From Chrysemys picta bellii (Eukaryota; Chordata; Testudines; Emydidae): a stretch of DNA of 64,000 bases. The stretch is taken from positions 108,658,421 to 108,722,420 of the forward strand of contig NC_088792.1 in NCBI RefSeq assembly GCF_011386835.1, in the 5' to 3' direction. Positions 24,163-34,717 of the stretch are shown piece by piece. The notes below the pieces were generated by a model, which had not been told where the DNA came from, searched no databases, and worked only from the letters and a program-made list of their open reading frames with translations. How positions within the stretch are numbered: position 1 is the stretch's first letter; every line of letters begins with the position of its first letter. A program made the position numbers and the translations under genes.

Positions 24163-26002
24163 TATAATTTGTATTCCTTGCACATTATGATTGTCAAAGA
24201 GTTTTCTTCCATTTTTCCAAGTAGTATACAACACTGAAGAAGAGAGAAACTTAAAAACCAAATATTTAAACATTTTAGTCAGTGATAAAAAATGTTTATT
24301 ATATTCCTATTTGCATTCTGTATCTTAATGTGAATCACTTTTAGCTTCCATGTAGAGCTAGTAAAAAAAAAAAAAGGAAAACAATTTAGAAAAAATAAAG
24401 AAGCAACATTTTTCTCCATTTTGCAGTATGAAAAATGATCACTTTTCTGGTTTTTCATGAATTTTTTCAAATATTGTAACTGATTTTTTTATCAAACTTT
24501 CACCAATTTTGTATTGAAATTGTTTTTTAAATTATTGGTTTGGGGTTTGGTATTTTTTTTTTTTACAAAAAACTGTCTTACTTAAACTTGTTTGTTACAA
24601 CATTTTCGATAATGTTTCCAACAAAAGCTTTGAAATATGTATTATTTTTAAAAATCATGAAGAAATTTGAAAAGAGGTTTAAAATACTTTGAAATGAACA
24701 CAACTTTAAAATTTCAATTGTTTTCATATAAATAGGTTTTCATTTTTCTACCAACTTTACTTAAGGGTTATCTCCAAGTGGCTATAGTGGATGCAAACCT
24801 TTCTTAATATAGTTGACATGATCGTCACCTGCTCTTTACTGTGAAGAAAACCTCTCATGATCAACTAAAGCAACTGAGGAAGCAATGGCTTTGATGAAGC
24901 TCAACAATTCATGATTACTTTTATTATATTGGTATCACATGAAGTGAAAAAAAACCCACATGTGAGTGCCTGTGAGTTATCACAAGCATTAACTAGACCT
25001 TCCTGCTGGGGTCTAGCAGTTGTGCTTGATGGACATGTGCAAATTGGAATACATTCATTTAAGATGTGCTGCTGCCATGTTTATCTCTGTTTCCTATGCT
25101 GATTCTGTCTCCAGAAGATTCACCAGAGATAAGTATTCTTTTCTTGCTGGCTCAGACTAAACCAATCTATTAGATAAAGATGCAGTTGATTGGCTGTTAT
25201 TCCGCTTGTGTGTGGTAAAATATACAGGTATTCATCCTCTGAGAACATGCCTGTGATTACTAAGATATAAATATGGGGCATAGGATGAGAGAGATTAATT
25301 TTATGTTTGGGAAGGTATGGGACTCTTCAGTATACATCCTTTGAAAAGAAGTATGCCCTAATATGGAGTATAGCTGCAGACAAAGAACAATTATTTCTAA
25401 TGATTTCAAGTTCATAGATAATGTGGTTGGATGATTTTTGGAAGGCTTCAACTGGAAAATATCATGTAAACTAAATTGTCTTTTCACATCCCCTTTGAAA
25501 GTCTCCTATCCACTTGGTTTATTGTGAGATTCATGTAGTAATGGTAGCATGAGTGATACTACAGTAGCTTATGCCAAGTGACATTATAGAAGGAAATTAT
25601 GTTGAATGATGATGATACAAAGCTGAAGAATTCTTAGCATCTAGTTCTTTCACTTTCTATACATGATATGCTGACATTCAGCAGCATGTATCACAGACCT
25701 CTGTTTCTCTTTTATTTTTCTCTCAAGTGGCTGTCACACTAGCATTTGAGCAAGCAGAATCTTAACACTGATAGATGTCTCATCTTATGTGCAATGTCCA
25801 AGTTTCTCATTTTTTTTTCTTGACTTTTAAAAGATTGCAGTGAATGTGTCAGGACCCTACTGAAAATAACCCCTAAGCACTGATGTTGAATGTGGAATTC
25901 GCTGACAGGGAACACTCTGAAGACACAAACATTGTTTATGGAGACAACTGGGACTAAGGCAAAAGCACTTTTGCCAGAATTAATGGTTTTAAATTTATTT
26001 GG

Positions 26003-26043
26003 GCATAAGCTTTTGTGGGTAAAAAACCCATTTCTTCAGATGC
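26003..26043 (-). ncRNA. Hammerhead-like motif, decayed (copy A)
   Basis: On the minus strand: GCAT, CTGAAGA, a hairpin ATGGGTTTTTTACCCA, then AAAAGCTT and ATGC. GCAT/ATGC would form stem I, the hairpin stem II and palindromic AGCT a minimal stem III. The G expected as first base of the GAA core is A, so catalysis is unlikely. Confidence 0.4.
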
Positions 26044-26198
26044 ATGGAGTGAAAATTACAGATGCAGGCATTATTATACTGATACATGAAGAGAAGGGAG
26101 TTACCTCACAAATGGAGAACCAGTAGTGACAGGGCCAATTCAATCACGGGGATGTAGCCCACTCCCAATAAAGCCTGCCTCTGTAATTTTCACTCCAT

Positions 26199-26239
26199 GC
26201 ATCTGAAGAAGTGGGTTTTTTACCCACAAAAGCTTATGC
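26199..26239 (+). ncRNA. Hammerhead-like motif, decayed (copy B)
   Basis: Same layout as copy A on the plus strand, with stem II GTGGGT/ACCCAC perfect over 6 bp and stem I GCAT/ATGC. The core G of GAA is again A, in a CACAAAAG context that could come from CACGAAAG by CpG decay. Confidence 0.45.
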
Positions 26240-26506
26240 CCAAATAAATCTGTTAGTCTTTAGAATGCCACTGGACTCCTTGTTTTTGTGGATACAGACT
26301 AACACGGCTACCCCCTGATGCTTTTAAATTTGGCTTTGATTCAGACAGTTTTGCTTTTTTTTTGGTCTTTCCATTCTGCTTGTTGGGGCTTATGTTTGCT
26401 ATGCAGGTTTTGGAAATATCACAGTGTAATCAGCGTGGCATTCTTTACTACTGTTCTGTGCAATGTCATTCCAAAGGTTACAGTCATCATTCATCTTCCT
26501 CCTTAT

Positions 26507-26737
26507 CAACTGTATTAATGAGACATGGTGGGTGAGGTAATATCTTTTATTGGACTAACTTCTGGGGGTGAGAGACAAGCTTTCAAGCTCACACAGAGCT
26601 CTTCTTCAGGTCTCTGTGTAAGCTCGAAAACTTGTCTCTCTCCCCCATAGAAGTTTGTCTGGTAAAAGATATTTCCTCACCCACCTTGTCTCTCTAATAT
26701 CAGGGGACCAACAACACTACATACAACTGTATTGATG
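26507..26737. mobile_element. Second foldback Penelope-like insertion, 14-bp duplication
   Basis: The flanks caactgtattaatg (26507-26520) and caactgtattgatg (26724-26737) match at 13 of 14 bases. The element 26521-26723 consists of two inverted arms: ggtgggtgaggtaatatctt on the left is mirrored by aagatatttcctcacccacc on the right. The arms meet near 26600-26615. The right end caggggaccaacaacactac is related to the cggctac end of the element at 25997. Inference: a different Penelope-like subfamily inserted only 176 bp from the first. Confidence 0.7.
26572..26614 (-). ncRNA. Hammerhead-ribozyme-like motif with all core bases (copy D)
   Basis: On the minus strand the order is GAGAC, CTGAAGA, a hairpin with AGCTC and GAGCT arms around TGTGT, GAAAGCTT, GTCTC. 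GAGAC/GTCTC extends to 6 bp of stem I. CTGANGA and GAA are the invariant catalytic strings. AGCT is a self-complementary stem III followed by T at the expected cleavage position. The weak stem III would favour action as a dimer, as known for Penelope-like element hammerheads. Departure from the classic fold: AG lies between CTGAAGA and the stem II arm, with only T opposite. Confidence 0.5.
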
Positions 26738-27166
26738 TCAGATACTTGGATCTTTTGTTTGTTACTTCTTACTACTGTACAGAGTCAATTTTCCTTAATT
26801 TGAGACTGAAAGAGTTAATGCTCAGTCATTCATATCTGCAAGACCGTTCCATGAGCAACACACGATAACTTTGAACTCAATTTAAAACTGATACTATCTC
26901 TTCTTGAAATGCAAGTTTGAGAGAGAGGTATTAAAAGCATATCCACCTTTCACTTGTAAATTTGTTCATTGCTTTGATATTTAAATACGTGCCAGATTGA
27001 CATTATAATAATATAACAACAACTATGATGATGAAGAGAAGAACATAGAGTACAACATAATTAGTTGTTGCTAATGACTAATGTGCGTTTCTTCTCTAAG
27101 GTGACCATAAAAAATGACACTTTCTTTCTCCTGTTCCTTATGTGTACTCAAAGTCATATCTTATCA
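26738..27166. other. Noncoding, nothing recognised
   Basis: AT-rich DNA between two mobile elements, without frames or repeats that I can name. Confidence 0.5.
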
Positions 27167-27276
27167 CTTAGGAGGAGGATTTTCAAAGGCACAAAGGCCA
27201 GTTAGACACCTCACTCCCTTTAAAATGAGAATGAGATGTCTGTGTAACCTTTGTGCCTTTGAAAATCTCCCCCTTA
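27167..27276. mobile_element. Palindromic MITE, gattttcaaaggcacaaagg ends
   Basis: The 20-mer gattttcaaaggcacaaagg (27179-27198) is exactly inverted at 27248-27267. Outer bases remain similar up to flanking tta on each side, which would fit a 3-bp Harbinger-type duplication. The middle contains inverted gagatgtct and agacacctc. Confidence 0.7.
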
Positions 27277-27474
27277 CGTGACAAAAACAATTTTTACTGC
27301 TTTTCTCTCTTTAGACCAAGAGAGCAGAAAGAGAGCTAGGTTGTGTTCCTCCCACATGTGCATCATCACCAACTAGTTTATTCGGTATGTTCCAATCACC
27401 TGTGCAACCTCACTGGAAGAAATAGCTTTCCACAGGAGTCCTTTAAGGTATAATTTTATAACAATTGGACTTGT

Positions 27475-28080
27475 ATAGGGGTGGCTTGCCTTTTTAAGGG
27501 CCAGAGGCTAGCCTGTCTAATTAACCCTGTTTGCCACACCTGGGAGGGGATGTAGGCCTTAATTAGCTGACTGAAGAGGGACTGATTCCTTATCAAAACA
27601 GAGGGATGCTGTAAGATGAGGGAGGGACTGCGAATATTGCCAGGTAGCAGAGATGCTGAGGGCCTTATAGCAGCAGGAGCTCCTGATGTGAGAGGAACCG
27701 GAGAGCCAGTAAGACAGCTAGGGTGTGCTAGGAAGAAGCTGCTGAAACTAGCTGCTAAAGAAGTTGCACAACTGTCGAGAGAGACTTATCCTGGCCCAGA
27801 TCCTGAAGAGTTGTCTGACTAGACCCAGAGACTTTTGTTTTGGGACTCTTTAAATTCTGAGTAATCCAAACCTGGGTTCTGAGGTAAGTGCCTTTAATCT
27901 ATTGTTCAAATGCTCTTAGAGAAGGCTCATTACAGACACACTGATGTTAGTGTGTTTGGTGGGCTGTTAAAGTGAACTCATTGTTACCTCATTGAGGGGG
28001 AAACTGAGGCAGGCTGAAGCAGAAATTCCTGCCCAGAAGGAGCCCATTTACAGGGTTCATCAAGGTTCTTCTGTTACTTA
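27475..28080 (+). other. Probable LTR-like repeat, ends not defined
   Basis: A pattern of promoter-like cctttttaagggcc near the left, a G-rich leader, and gggggaaactgaggcaggct near the right resembles turtle LTR sequence. A 68-codon frame (27616-27822) has no homology. Terminal TG/CA and a duplication could not be shown. Confidence 0.35.
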
Positions 28081-28256
28081 GCTGCCAAGACATATGTTTA
28101 GGGCAAATGTTTCTTCTACTACAGTTAGTGACATTACTAAGGCCTGCTGCAATGTAAAGGATGTAGCTGTCTGCATAATTTTAGGTGTTAATAGTATCAT
28201 CAACTGTTACAAAAGGAACACAGGAACCTGATGATCTGAACTCATGCCTTAACAAG

Positions 28257-28967
28257 TGTCATAAACAGACAGTTAAGGGTTAATTCCTCTTTTACCTGTA
28301 AAGGGTTAAGAAGTTCACATAGCCTAGCTGACACCTGATCAGAGGAACCAATGCGGGGACAAGATGTTTCAAGAGGAAGGAGGGAAGTTCTTCTTTTGTT
28401 CTATGCATTAAGTTCTGTGCCGGAGTGAAAAGATCCAGGAATCAAGCAGGGTAGTGAGTATTTGAGAAGGAATGAATTAGCTTATGTTTATTTCCTTTTG
28501 TGACTTTGTCTTTTTGCATTAGAAGGATAATCAAATTGGGTTTTCTTTTGTGTAGCTAAGGTTTTTGCCCAGGGGAACATCCTCTGTGTTTTGAATCTGT
28601 TGTCTGTGAGAGTAGCTTACATGCTAATCTCACAGACGTATTCCTTTCACCCCTTTTCCTTGATTAAAAGTCTTCTTTTTAAGACCCTGATTGATTTTTT
28701 CCTTGTTTTAAGATCCCAGGGGTTTGGATCGGTGTTCACCAGAAAATTGGTGGAGAAGTCTCTCAAGGCTACCCAGGGAAGGGTTATAGTACTTGGGAGG
28801 GAGATATTTTGGGGGGAAGACAGAGTTCCCAAATGACTCATAAATGGTTGTTTAAACGATTTGGTGGTGGCAGCATACTGATCTAAGCTGGTAATTAAGC
28901 TTAGGGGTTCTCATGCAGGTCCCCACATCTGTACCCTAAAGTTCAGAGTGGGGTGAAACCTATGACA
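28257..28967 (+). mobile_element. Solo LTR with 5-bp target duplication
   Basis: The unit begins tgtcataaacag and ends cctatgaca, so it has TGT...ACA termini. It is bounded by acaag at 28252-28256 and again at 28968-28972. It contains a polyadenylation-type attaaa near 28663. No internal retroelement sequence adjoins either side, so it is a solo LTR left by recombination between two LTRs. A 5-bp duplication fits Gypsy elements or some endogenous retroviruses; the class is not decided. The 82-codon frame within it is not a gene. Confidence 0.82.
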
Positions 28968-28972
28968 ACAAG

Positions 28973-31900
28973 TAAGAAGACTTTTTTAGTTTGGACTTGA
29001 AGCCCTCAAATCCCAACAACTTCAAATTGGCAGGTATTTAAATATCAAACTGCTATTTATTTATATTAAACCAAATCATACAGTCATTACTCAGCCAAAA
29101 TTTCCATTAACTTCAGTGTGAGTTTTTCATGAGTAAGTAATAAGGCCTGATCTTGTGGACACCCATGTATAATGTAAGTGACAAGTAACTTCCTGGAACT
29201 CAGTGAGCCTATTTATGTGAGCTCCAGCATGCATTTGCAAGACACAACCAATATTCCTTATTTCATGTATTACCTCGTAGCATATATTGATTGTAAATTG
29301 AAGATCATTGGCCTTACGCATGTGAGGCTCACTTGCAGCAAAGAATAAATATATAAGTAGTAACAGTCATTCATTAGATGTCAGCTCCTACAGCTCTGAG
29401 TTACTGTGTTGTTGTTGTTGTTGTTGTTTTTAAATAGGTTGCATCTCAGGATCATCATAAAAAGCTGAAAGGTTACTTCTGAGTGGTATAAGCTAGGACA
29501 ACTCCAAAAGAGTAAAATGTGTTGACTGTGTTTATAACAGGTCTGAATTTGACCCTAAGTCTTTAGTCCAACAGAAAACCTATCTTTTAATGATCCTTCT
29601 GGGATCCCTGAAGGAGGGGCAGAGAGAGAAGGAGCATCAGGTTACTCAGTGTTTGTGTTGTCAGTGATGGGTTCATTTGGGGTCCTAATACTAAGGAATG
29701 AAGACTTTTTAAGATTTGCATTCTGAGTGTCAACTCTTACAGTTTCCGAAGTTCCTCTCCTTGCCAGCTGTACTACCTTCCTTGTAGCAGTTTCGCAGTA
29801 GTCCAATCCAGTCCAGTACACACACTCACAAACACATACAGTGTACCTGATCCTCCACTGTTCTCACCCTGGGTTAATCATTTATATCTGTGCAAATTAA
29901 GCATCAAGTACAAATGTTTCGACTTGGTTGGATTTTATACCAACTTTATACTCAATGACAACACAAGGAGCAAAGCTTTAGAATCAGACCTGTAGCATTT
30001 CCCATCTAGATACTGCACAGTTTGTTAGATTATGATTATGTAGCCTCTTACATGCTCTGGCCCTAAAGATGGATTGGAACAGATTTTAGTAGCTGTAAGT
30101 AGAGTCCATACATATGAGCCTGTGCTATATAGTATTCCCATTCATGCATTTATAGTAACTTGATATTATATGGATTTTTCCTTTTGGCTTTTTGTACTAG
30201 TTGTCTTTATCCCTCCTTTTATCTGCCCCCGCCCCATTCCCAATCCTCCTAGAGTCTGTCATAATTCATCTTGGAGGATGTCTTATGGTCTCCTCTTTCC
30301 CTTCCTTCCTTTTTGTTGTTTCTCCTCACTTACCCCAGTTATTGCTATATATCCTATATAGTAATATATATCCTATAGTTATTACTTCCCATCATCTGTG
30401 AAATACTGAGTCATGTTGTAAGGGTTCTGATGCTTCCCATGCTGATTCAGCAGCTTCCTTCTCCCTTCTGTAATGGGACACTGAGAGTGCACCAAGAAGG
30501 AGCCATCAAGGTAGGAGGCAGAGGGATGGTTGCAGAGAACAGAGGACGCAATAACATCAAGTGCCTCTGGCTGGTAAGAGGTGCAGGGCTTTCAAACCAT
30601 GGTCAATGCTGAAAGCTTGGCCCATTCACCTTGGAAAGCAGCTGGTGTGAGTGGAGAAGTGGCACCTCTTCCAAGCAAGGACCTCAACTGAACTTCTCAT
30701 GTATATAGTTGTTGTCTATTTTCATAAACCATTGAACTTCCAGGTTTTGGCTGGCACCAGAAATAGAAATAACACAACTATTTTTAATGGTGAAAAGGAA
30801 CAATCTTGAGTAGTTCCCACTCTACAGTAAAGCTTCTGTTTGTCTATATTCAGTATAATTGTAGCTCTTGTGTGCTTCTATAAGTTATTGGTCCACTTAA
30901 AGTTCCTTTCAAAGCCCATAAATTCTAATGTTGAGGTTGAGCCAATTCTTGAGTCGAAAGTCATATGAGTTGGGTGAAACTTTTTTTATGGATGGAGTTA
31001 AAACCTTGGGAAATGGAAATGTGTGAACTCACCCTTCAGGTAACATGACTGTAAGGATAAATCCCCACATAAGACAAGGGGAACATATGAACCTACCCAG
31101 AACCTATTCTTGAGTATCGTTTTGGTAGGGGATATTTGTGCAGGAAGACAGAACAAAAGATAGGGAAGAGAGAGAGAGACACACAGACAGCCTTAATGAG
31201 AGAACAGTGTCTGACCCTGGAAGAATCCAGGGGAGAGGTTTTTGGATCAGGAGTATAGACTAAAAAGAGCGTTCTGGGTGATGAGGGTAAAATATGGTAT
31301 TTCCTGCTATTTGATTCCTCCTGTGTTCAGAGACACAAGATTTTGTCTATCCTTTGTAAATACACAAGGTTGCAACAAATATGACTATCACTAATTTTTC
31401 CTCTTAACTGGAACATCCCCAGAGCCCTGAACTTTGCATAGCTGCTCAGGTAAAAAGGGGCAACAGTATTGAATATACTGCTCAAGAGACATATTCTCCA
31501 CACTTGATCATTTTTAAAATGCTAATACTCCACAGGATAGAACTTTTGAGATGGAAGAAGGGTTCTATACACTGAATTTCCTCTTCTCTTCTGTGCTTAG
31601 GTACCATTTATTTCTATAAGTGACCAGAACCCAGGAAGGTAATGCAGGCCTGGTATAACTCGTTGTGACTCTATGGAAATCAATGGAGTTTCACCAGTTT
31701 ACAACTGGTCTCACTTTAGCCTATGGTGTAGAGAAATATTAGAAGGGATTGAAGTCACAGTTGAATATATAGATTGACCTTCTAATATGTGCTAACAACA
31801 TTAATCAAGGCCTATTAAAAATGCTTTATTTGTAATATTTAACCACCCAGGGCTCAGTTAAGCACCCATGAAAGTCACTGGGAACTGTTTCAGATGGATT

Positions 31901-32224
31901 AGCTACCTACAGACTAAGCAATCTATTCACAGAACATGTACAGTTCAGGCATTACCAGTGCCAGCTTCCCATTGCTCTTTCTACAGATGTGCTTCAACCA
32001 CATTTTAAAGGGATCAGCTTCAAGGATGAGAGGGTAACTGTGTGTAATCCTGTTCAGTCCTTGGCTGGATTCTCTCCTGAGACTGCTTACGAGGGGCCAA
32101 TTACTGTAGGTACAAATGTGCTTGTGTGTCTGGATATTAGACGTTGCACAGGGCTGCTGGTCATGCCTTCACTGGGACATGCACAGTACTTCTGCACACT
32201 AGGATGACTTCCAATTGTTTTCCT
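28973..32224. other. Noncoding, nothing recognised
   Basis: Contains a (TTG)n run at about 29407-29428 and a GA-rich tract near 31150. A short palindromic segment near 31650-31715 resembles turtle MITEs. No gene is supported. Confidence 0.45.
29407..29428. repeat. (GTT)n microsatellite
   Basis: About seven GTT units. Confidence 0.9.
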
Positions 32225-32242
32225 TATTCCTTAAGGTTTACT

Positions 32243-32900
32243 TTAAAAGAGTTTTTGCAATTTTGATAGCTGATTCAGCTTTGCCATTAGACTGATTCTT
32301 GAACGGGAGGTTTTGATAAGGTTAAATCCCCAATCTTTAGTGAGGTGTGCAAATTCCTTGTTGATTAACTGCAGTCCCTTATCTGAGATTATCAAATCTG
32401 GTATTCCATATCTATTAAAGTATTCCATTGCTTTGTCTATTATCATTGCTGCAGTGATGTTTGATAGTTCATTTAATTCTCAAAAGTCTGAGTAGTAATC
32501 AACTATGACCAGGAAGTCATTTTGGGGGGCGGGAGGTTACAACAAAAAGGTCCAGTCCCACCTTGCTGCAAGTTCTGTTGGGAATGCCATGTATCTTCAA
32601 AGTTTCCTTCTGCTGATGTGTTTAGAATTCTGCATGTGTCAAGGTTTCTTATCCGGTCTTTAATTTCTTTGGTGATATTTGGCAAGTATATTACATCCCT
32701 TGCTTTTTTGTAGACATGCTTCTAACTCAGAGTGGCTGTGATGTGTTCAAGATAGGGTCTCTCTTCTTAAGGCTTTAGGTAGAAGTATTCAGTTGCTTTT
32801 GAATATATTCCTGCACACTGAGTTCATCATGATAGTTCCAGTATTCACAGGTAGCCTCTGGAGCCTCTTCATGTGTGTCAGGCCATCCTGTTAAAATAAC
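32243..32900 (-). pseudogene. Gypsy integrase remnant
   Basis: The frame at 32243-32446 reads FNRYGIPDLIISDKGLQ and EFAHLTKDWGF. This is the part of the retroviral-type integrase core around the second catalytic Asp (ISDKG, normally SDNGPQ). Upstream, at 32503-32685, IKDRIRNLDTCR is what is left of the HHCC zinc-binding region; one of its two Cys is replaced by Leu. The normal role would be inserting the cDNA copy into chromosomes. The two parts are in different frames and the core lacks its first catalytic Asp region. Confidence 0.8.
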
Positions 32901-33171
32901 AGATGTCAGAATTTGTCACTCTTTATCTTGTAGTGTATGTTCACAGACTTTCTGTAGTCCTTGCTGGTAAATAGGAATGTAGCTAGCTTGATTAATACTA
33001 TATCTTTTAGTTTTTCCTTTGTTTTAATTGGGTTAAGGATTTTGTAGCCCTCTTCATTTGTATCAAATTCTTTGTGGCAGAGCTGCTCTGGATAGGAAGT
33101 CTGCTTTATATATTTAGGTTCCTTTTTTATAGCTTCCTTCTCAGTGGTAATGTTGTAGTATTAATAGCATA

Positions 33172-33367
33172 CAGACGCCCCCGACTTACGCAATCATTCT
33201 GTTCCGGAAAGCCTTGCGTAACTCGAATTTTGCGTAAGTCGGAAACATATACCGATACGTTATGCAAAAATTTTTGCAACTCGAAAATCCTATTTCTGCC
33301 TTGGGGAACTTTTTCCGTAAGTGCGAATTTGCATAAGTCGGGTCTTGCATAACCCGGGGAGCGTCTG
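33172..33367. mobile_element. TA-flanked MITE (cagacgc ends) inside the Gypsy element
   Basis: It starts cagacgcccccgacttacgc and ends with inverted ataacccggggagcgtctg, flanked by TA at 33170-33171 and 33368-33369, so it is Tc1/mariner-like. The inside repeats cgtaagtcggaa and gcataagtcggg. It interrupts the RNase H region of the Gypsy element and is therefore younger than it. CpG sites are still frequent. Confidence 0.82.
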
Positions 33368-33643
33368 TATATTGGAGGGATTTTAGAGCTGTTAGCAGTG
33401 GTTTCTTGAAAATGATTCAGGTGGCTTATAATCATTTCCAGTGTGTATGGATTTTTGACCTCAAATATACTGATCAAATTTCACAGGCAAATGCGATTGC
33501 TAGACACTCTTTTTCAATGTGAGCATATTGTCATTCATTCAGAGATAAGTATCTTGATGCAAAGACTACTACTGTGTTTTGTTTTTTGTTGTTTTTTTTA
33601 TTTGTAGGAAGGCTGCTCCAACTCTAGTTTCACTGGCATCAGA

Positions 33644-34609
33644 TTATATGGTAACGGCTTCTTTCACATCATCATAATTTAGCACAGGGTGTATGGTGAC
33701 CAAGTCTTTAATGTGGTTGACAGCTGTGTTATGCTGGGGTAGCCAGATCCACGTTGCACCTATATCTACTAAGCATCTAAGAGGCTCACATATGTCCAAG
33801 AGACAAGGGAGGAATTGGGACAGGTAATTTACAAATTCTAACAGCAATTGCAGAGACTTGGCATTTGAAGGTTTGGGCATTTGCTGTATTGCCCTCACCT
33901 TTTCTGGATCTGGGCACAGGCCCTGTGAGGTCCCATGCATGGTACATCACAGTCCCATCTTCTGTTTGTTGAGTTTTAAATTGAGCTCCCTAGCCCTTTA
34001 TAGGAAATTAGTGAGATTATGATCATAATCTGGTATAACCTTTTCCATAGAGTCTCCACACTCAAATATCATCAGTCAACTATAATGCTAATCCCTGTGA
34101 GACCTGCTAATACATCTTACTGGCAGTGTTGATATTCTTCTGCAGCTGGTTTGATTCCAAATGACATTCTTTATTGGTCTGCTTGTGTGTAGAACGTGGT
34201 GAGATAACTGCTTTCTTCATCTAATGGGACTTGCCAGTACACATTGTTTGCCTCTACCATTGAAAATATCATTGCTTTAGCAAGGTCACATAGGATTCCT
34301 TTTATTGTAGCTATCTGGTAATGATCCCTCAATACTGCTTTGTTTAAATTGCTTGGCTTTATGCATATACAAAGATTTCCAGATTTTTCTATGGTTCCTA
34401 TGTTGCTTATCTATTTTGTAGGTTCAGTCACTTCGGCAATACTGCCATCCTTTTCCATTTGTTTTATTGCTTTCAGTATTTTTTTCTTTAATGCTATAGG
34501 GACTTTGCATGGTAGGTGTTGCACTGACTGGATGTTTCTGTTTATTTTTTAGGTGTAGTGGACCTGGGAGGCAACCTAGTCCTTCAAATACATTATTGTA
34601 GTCCCTCAT
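33644..34609 (-). pseudogene. Gypsy reverse transcriptase remnant
   Basis: The N-terminal entry VFEGLGCLPGPLHLK (34424-34609) is the usual start of the Gypsy RT domain. The segment 33644-33940 has PDPEKVRAIQQMPKPSN and LLEFVNYLSQFLPCL, the thumb/connection region after the palm. Near 34060-34090 the catalytic VDD box is disrupted by an insertion that yields stop codons. Several frames are needed to follow the domain, so it is dead. Confidence 0.85.
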
Positions 34610-34717
34610 GTTTCAAGCCTCGGAGATGCTACCTGGTTGTGTTTGTCTGTGTGCATTGTTTTCTACTGTCTGTCAATTCATTGTATGGATTTAGGCAGAA
34701 GGGTAAATCCAATGTGT

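Larger units (their letters stand above)
20685..25986. other. Noncoding, AT-rich; hairpin and simple repeats only
   Basis: I find no gene. A perfect hairpin is at 23274-23313 and simple repeats are near 23383 (GT) and 24136. Bases 24470-24760 are very AT-rich with repeated aaattt and gaaat motifs, resembling an AT-rich DNA-transposon family that is also hinted at near 38240-38345. Short turtle MITE fragments may lie near 22050 and 23130. Confidence 0.45.
25987..26331. mobile_element. Foldback Penelope-like insertion with 10-bp duplication
   Basis: The insertion (25997-26321) is flanked by ttttaaattt at 25987-25996 and 26322-26331. The right half on the plus strand ends with actaacacggctacccc. 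The left 75 bp (25997-26070) is an inverted copy of 26173-26246. The arms carry cttatgcccaaat and hammerhead-like motifs. The 100-bp spacer between the arms resembles upstream sequence of the single-copy relative at 45490-45975. A partly inverted duplicate end within one target duplication is a recognised habit of Penelope-like elements. Family assignment is inference, since no reverse transcriptase or GIY-YIG domain is present. Confidence 0.7.

Noticed and set aside
24013..24273. Lysine-rich 86-codon frame
   Set aside because: The lysines come from the (CTT)n repeat read on the minus strand; the rest is AT-rich random sequence.
26003..26239. Calling the inverted arms at 25997-26246 simple Tc1 or hAT terminal repeats
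   Set aside because: The flanking 10-bp duplication lies outside an asymmetric unit: the right side continues 75 bp past the arm, so the arms are not termini of a cut-and-paste element.
33074..33477. Frames of 92 and 116 codons on opposite strands
   Set aside because: They run through the MITE at 33172-33367 and the Gypsy remnant; chimeric and meaningless.
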